Shown here: in pieces, positions 61,027 through 64,000 of the stretch
Layout of the letters: every line of letters starts with the position of its first letter
Position numbering within the stretch: the first letter of the stretch is position 1
Assembly (NCBI RefSeq): GCF_004634195.1
Contig: NZ_SKBP01000003.1
Location: 186,001-250,000, forward strand
Direction of reading: 5' to 3'
Source: Flavobacterium salilacus subsp. salilacus
Lineage (GTDB): Bacteria; Bacteroidota; Bacteroidia; Flavobacteriales; Flavobacteriaceae
DNA: 64,000 nucleotides
Position numbers and translations under genes: made by a program
Notes under the pieces: generated by a model
Seen by the model: the letters and a program-made list of their open reading frames with translations, nothing else
The model's database searches: none
What the model was told of the DNA's origin: nothing

Positions 61027-61983
61027 TTAATGAAGATGCAATATAGTATAGAACATTGTGATAACTAATAAAATTAGTATAAATATTGAATTAATCAAGA
61101 ACAATATTATCGATTTTAACCTCGATACCAGTCGGGATTCGCCATACATTCTTCTGTGCGAACGGAAAAAATAAAAAACAGCATATAAAAACGTTATAAA
61201 AATCAGTATGATATATGTGGAATAATAGGTATCAGACCCCACTCCCATAAGCCCCACAACGGTAGCAATTAATGAAGCGGTTAAAAATGAAAGCAGCAGA
61301 AACGAAAAATAATGAAGTGTGTAAATACCATGATCGAAAAAATACCATCGTTTTTTGCCATGAAACAGCCACAGCCAAAAAGCAAATATCGGCATATAGA
61401 TAAAGAGTACTTTGGGTAAATTGTGAATGAAAGATTCGGCAAAATCCTCATAGTCAACTTCGTTATTAACAAACATTGCTACTGCTTTTATTACACTATA
61501 TTCAATCCAGTGCATTCGCTGCGCCACAGGACCGGTTTGTATAGAGTCTAATTCTTCAACAGAGTTTATTTCTTCACCATTAGGTAATTCTATAGCTTTT
61601 TTAATTTCATTAGTATCCTCAATATTAGCTTCGGTATGTTGTGCATCATGCACAGGAGTTTCTTCAACACCGGGTAGCACAGCTATAATAAAAAACGTAA
61701 TAAAACTGACAAAAATATAAAGTTTTACAGGAGCTACATAGGTTTGCCGTTTGCCCGACAGGTAAGCCTTTGTAAGTTTTGCAGGATTAAACAGCAGGTA
61801 CTTTATGGTTTTCCAAAAAGCGCTGTCATAATGTACAAGATCTTCAATAAAATGGGTAATCAAGTGCCCAAAAGATTGCCGGGTTTCGGTATTTTTCTGT
61901 CCGCAGTTAGAACAGTAAGCAATTTCTACGATATGCCCGCAATTTTCGCAGGTTTTATCTTCGCGTAAATAATGTTTTCCCAT
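61027..61983 (-). CDS. DUF3667 family membrane protein with zinc ribbon
   Basis: 318 residues. The N-terminal zinc ribbon CENCG-x8-CSNCG (Cys12, Cys15, Cys24, Cys27) is followed by the family segment TETRQSFGHLITHFIEDLVHYDSAF and KTIKYLLFNPAKLTKAYLSGKRQTYV. Five TM helices follow (about 86-108, 190-210, 222-245, 250-270, 290-315) with an acidic periplasmic loop (about 115-170). The role is unknown. It forms an operon with the M28 gene. Confidence 0.9.
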   Translation of the reverse strand: MGKHYLREDKTCENCGHIVEIAYCSNCGQKNTETRQSFGHLITHFIEDLVHYDSAFWKTIKYLLFNPAKLTKAYLSGKRQTYVAPVKLYIFVSFITFFIIAVLPGVEETPVHDAQHTEANIEDTNEIKKAIELPNGEEINSVEELDSIQTGPVAQRMHWIEYSVIKAVAMFVNNEVDYEDFAESFIHNLPKVLFIYMPIFAFWLWLFHGKKRWYFFDHGIYTLHYFSFLLLSFLTASLIATVVGLMGVGSDTYYSTYIILIFITFLYAVFYFFRSHRRMYGESRLVSRLKSIILFLINSIFILILLVITMFYTILHLH

Positions 61984-62033
61984 ACAGGCAAGGCTTGACG
62001 ATTTGATTATAAAAATAGCGATTTAATTCAAAT

Positions 62034-62070
62034 AAAAAAGCCGGAGATAAACTCCGGCATATTTTTTTTG
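62034..62070 (-). terminator. Terminator after the hypothetical secreted protein gene
   Basis: GCCGGAG (62040-62046) pairs with CTCCGGC (62052-62058) around a five-base loop, flanked by A- and T-runs on both sides. On the minus strand it ends the gene at 62091. Confidence 0.85.
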
Positions 62071-62090
62071 ATAGTAATAAAATTTATTTC

Positions 62091-62579
62091 CTAATCTTTT
62101 TTCAGTTGCCTTTTAAACTCGACAGGAAGCCCAAATTTTTCAGGGTTTTCCCTTCTAACGCTCATCAATACATCCGACGATATGGGAGCACCGTGTTTAC
62201 TTATGGCTATCTTCAGAAAATCATAATATCCCTGGTTTTCTTCAATAGATTTTTTCTGTAATAGCTTTATGATGTCCCATTCAAATTCGGCTTCTGTAAA
62301 ACTTTTAAAATCGGTTTGCTCTATATTATCTTTCACCCAGTTTATATAATCATCAGGATGTATAAGTACCGTCTTATCCTTTTTATTCATTTTTTGAAAA
62401 AATGATTTCATAAGTTTCGAACTTTCTTGATAAGAATCCGTATCCAGCATTTTTATATATAGTGCTTTTAGTTGCTCATAATCGGCTACATAGGCACTAT
62501 CCTTTACAGTTTCCTGACTAAAAGAGTTTTGGGTTATAATACATACAAGCAGGGTAACAAGGAAAGAAATAATTTTCAT
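62091..62579 (-). CDS. Secreted protein of unknown function
   Basis: 162 residues with a signal peptide (about 1-21, ending NSFSQ). The mature part is mostly helical and charged: YEQLKALYIKMLDTDSYQESSKLMKSFFQKMNKKDKT, then WVKDNIEQTDFKSFTEAEFEWDIIKLLQKK. No lipobox or known motif. It follows the dienelactone hydrolase gene by 28 bases, so the two are probably co-transcribed and may act together in the periplasm. Confidence 0.7.
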   Translation of the reverse strand: MKIISFLVTLLVCIITQNSFSQETVKDSAYVADYEQLKALYIKMLDTDSYQESSKLMKSFFQKMNKKDKTVLIHPDDYINWVKDNIEQTDFKSFTEAEFEWDIIKLLQKKSIEENQGYYDFLKIAISKHGAPISSDVLMSVRRENPEKFGLPVEFKRQLKKD

Positions 62580-62607
62580 GGTTGTTTAGTTGAATTGTTA
62601 TACAAGA

Positions 62608-63381
62608 TTATTCATTAAAAGTTTCTTCCAAAAACAATAAAAAGTGTTCCCAGCTCCTCCTGTTGGCTACATCGTTATAAGCAGCTCCTTTACTGTTATC
62701 GGTACCGGCTTCTTCCTCTGTAAAGGCATGCACGGCATTGCTGTAATATATCATTTGCCAGTCGGCATTACCGTCGCGCATTTCTTTCTGAAAAGCTTCT
62801 ATATCCTTTTGCGAAACATAAGGGTCATCTGCGCCATTCAGTATTAAAACTTTCGATTTTATTTTCTTGTTTTCACGCGCAGGGTTTTTACCCAGCCCGC
62901 CATGAAAAGATACTACTCCTTTTACCGCCATTTGTGCCCTTACCGCCTCAAGAGCACCCGTACCGCCAAAACAATAGCCTATTACCACAATATTTTCGGC
63001 ACTTGCGCCATATTTTATAAGCTCGCCCATAGCAAGGCTTATCCTTTTTTGATATTGTTCCGGGTTATTTTTATAATATCCTGCACGTTCGCCCGCTTCC
63101 TGAGTATTTTTTGGATAGTTGCCTTCGCCGTATATATCGGCTATAAAGGCATAATAGCCCAAATCGGCAAGCTGTTGTGCCACCCTTTTGGAGTGGTCGT
63201 TTATACCTTTCCATGCAGGGAGTATCAGCACGCCCGGTGTTTCGGGTGTTTGTTTTTCGGGAGCAATGGCATAACCGTTAAGTTTCTGATTGCCGTCTTT
63301 ATAGCTCACAGCTTTTAGCTGCGCGTTGGTTTGTAATGCCATAGTTAAAAGTGTGATGCAGAATAATGATTTGAATTTCAT
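62608..63381 (-). CDS. Secreted dienelactone hydrolase family protein
   Basis: 257 residues with a signal peptide (about 1-20, ending QTNAQ). Alpha/beta hydrolase triad: Cys nucleophile in IGYCFGGTG (about residue 137), Asp in LNGADDPYV and His in NAVHAFTEE. The Cys in place of Ser is standard for dienelactone hydrolases. The substrate is not known; exported members probably act on esters or lactones from outside. First gene of a pair with a hypothetical protein. Confidence 0.9.
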   Translation of the reverse strand: MKFKSLFCITLLTMALQTNAQLKAVSYKDGNQKLNGYAIAPEKQTPETPGVLILPAWKGINDHSKRVAQQLADLGYYAFIADIYGEGNYPKNTQEAGERAGYYKNNPEQYQKRISLAMGELIKYGASAENIVVIGYCFGGTGALEAVRAQMAVKGVVSFHGGLGKNPARENKKIKSKVLILNGADDPYVSQKDIEAFQKEMRDGNADWQMIYYSNAVHAFTEEEAGTDNSKGAAYNDVANRRSWEHFLLFLEETFNE

Positions 63382-63472
63382 GATATTGATTTTAAATGCT
63401 AAATATAACCAAGAAAGCTTTTATACACAATGTATAAAAGCTTTACTGTGAGTTAAAAAATGATAAATTTAA

Positions 63473-64000
63473 CTATGCTTGTTGCAACTCGTGTTTACCC
63501 TCTTTTATTTCTTCTATCATTTTACTGTTAAAAGCATCCAGGTCTTCCGGGCTTCGGCTGGTAACAAATCCGTTATCTACCACCACTTCTTTATCTACCC
63601 ATTTTGCTCCTGCATTTTCAAGGTCTTTTCTGATCGAGAAGAAAGAGGTGAGTTCTCTGCCTTCTACAACTTCGGCATCAATTAATATTTGAGGTCCGTG
63701 ACATATCGCCGCTACAGGTTTTTTCTGTTCAAAAAAACTTTTTACAAAGCTTACAGCTTTTTTATCTCTTCTCAAAAGGTCGGGGTTAATTACACCTCCG
63801 GGAATTACAAGGGCATGATAATCAGAAGCCGAAACTTCGTCCAAGGTTTTATCTACAGTATAAAGTTTACCCCAGTCTTTTTCTGCCCACGATTTGATGC
63901 TGCCGCCCTCCGGGCTTACTATATGTGCTGTCCAGCCCTGTTTTTCGATTGCTTCTTTTGGCGATTTTAATTCGCTTTCTTCAAACCCGTGTGTTGCTAA
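63473..64000 (-). CDS. DJ-1/PfpI family protein, 5' end outside the window
   Basis: The frame is open to base 64000 and stops at 63473-63475, so the first part (with LATHGFEESEL...) starts outside. 175 residues are visible. The nucleophilic elbow is AICHGP, with the Cys codon at 63701-63703 and His next. Other marks: ALVIPGGVINPDLLR, FVKSFFEQKKPVAAI, VVDNGFVTSRSPEDLDAF. The last is standard for PfpI-type general stress proteins (YhbO/YraA-like) that act as deglycases, chaperones or proteases. The ATG at 63844 is internal and should not be used. Confidence 0.9.
   Translation of the reverse strand, partial: LATHGFEESELKSPKEAIEKQGWTAHIVSPEGGSIKSWAEKDWGKLYTVDKTLDEVSASDYHALVIPGGVINPDLLRRDKKAVSFVKSFFEQKKPVAAICHGPQILIDAEVVEGRELTSFFSIRKDLENAGAKWVDKEVVVDNGFVTSRSPEDLDAFNSKMIEEIKEGKHELQQA

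Overview
The window looks like a chromosomal stretch from a member of the Bacteroidota, most likely family Flavobacteriaceae and close to Flavobacterium. The reasons are: moderately AT-rich DNA with few Shine-Dalgarno sites; at least two promoters of the Bacteroidota pattern (TTG, 17-23 bases, TAnnTTTG); a type IX secretion C-terminal sorting domain; a Rho factor with a large disordered insert; bacillithiol synthesis (bshA); and many small protein families typical of flavobacteria (DUF4293, DUF3667, DUF4397, DUF6095, DUF6146, DUF6787-like). I see no rRNA, tRNA, CRISPR array, insertion sequence or integrase. No gap without a gene exceeds 300 bases.

Layout. 1-0.8 kb: end of a BadF-type sugar kinase and mgsA. 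0.8-9.3 kb: ridA and lptD on the minus strand, divergent from a plus-strand run of amidase, MCE lipid-transport protein, membrane Fe-S protein, HAD-like protein, CCG-domain Fe-S protein and a small conserved protein. 9.4-14.4 kb: a fused GH3/beta-lactamase-fold enzyme, DUF1801, bshA and a PrcB-like lipoprotein. 14.4-23.2 kb: mostly minus-strand housekeeping and membrane genes around rho (nuclease-like, DUF4293, bestrophin, MscS, recG). 23.3-24.5 kb: an AT-rich AbiC-like gene that looks inserted. 24.5-31.6 kb: M1 peptidase, UvrD-type helicase, YciO. 31.8-37.3 kb: serC-serA, acyl-CoA reductase divergent from a ferredoxin, ychF. 37.4-39.0 kb: a two-gene AT-rich cassette (four-TM protein plus ComEC-like metallo-beta-lactamase protein) lying between two long palindromes. 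39.1-46.1 kb: flavin reductase, TIGR02117, transglutaminase, then parE-parC (topoisomerase IV). 46.2-51.8 kb: a T9SS-exported DUF4397 protein and a six-gene minus operon (methyltransferase, ZIP, murQ, DUF6095, lipoprotein, TerC). 51.9-58.5 kb: NhaC, TIGR02757, GT-C-like membrane protein, LolD-like ATPase, msrA and small envelope genes. 58.5-60 kb: a small-ORF, AT-rich patch with an XRE regulator. 60-64 kb: M28 peptidase, DUF3667, a hypothetical protein, dienelactone hydrolase, and a truncated PfpI/DJ-1 gene.

How they fit together. Peptidoglycan turnover recurs: amidase, NagZ-like GH3 fused to a serine hydrolase, MurQ, and possibly the BadF-type kinase. Outer-membrane biogenesis and lipid traffic are represented by LptD, the MCE protein and the LolD-like ATPase. 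Thiol and oxidative protection is represented by BshA, MsrA, YchF and PfpI. The most likely places for something under-described are the MBL/four-TM cassette (37.4-39.0 kb), the AbiC-like gene (23.3-24.5 kb), the Fe-S/HAD/Fe-S operon (6.2-8.8 kb) and the palindromic repeats that bracket yciO.
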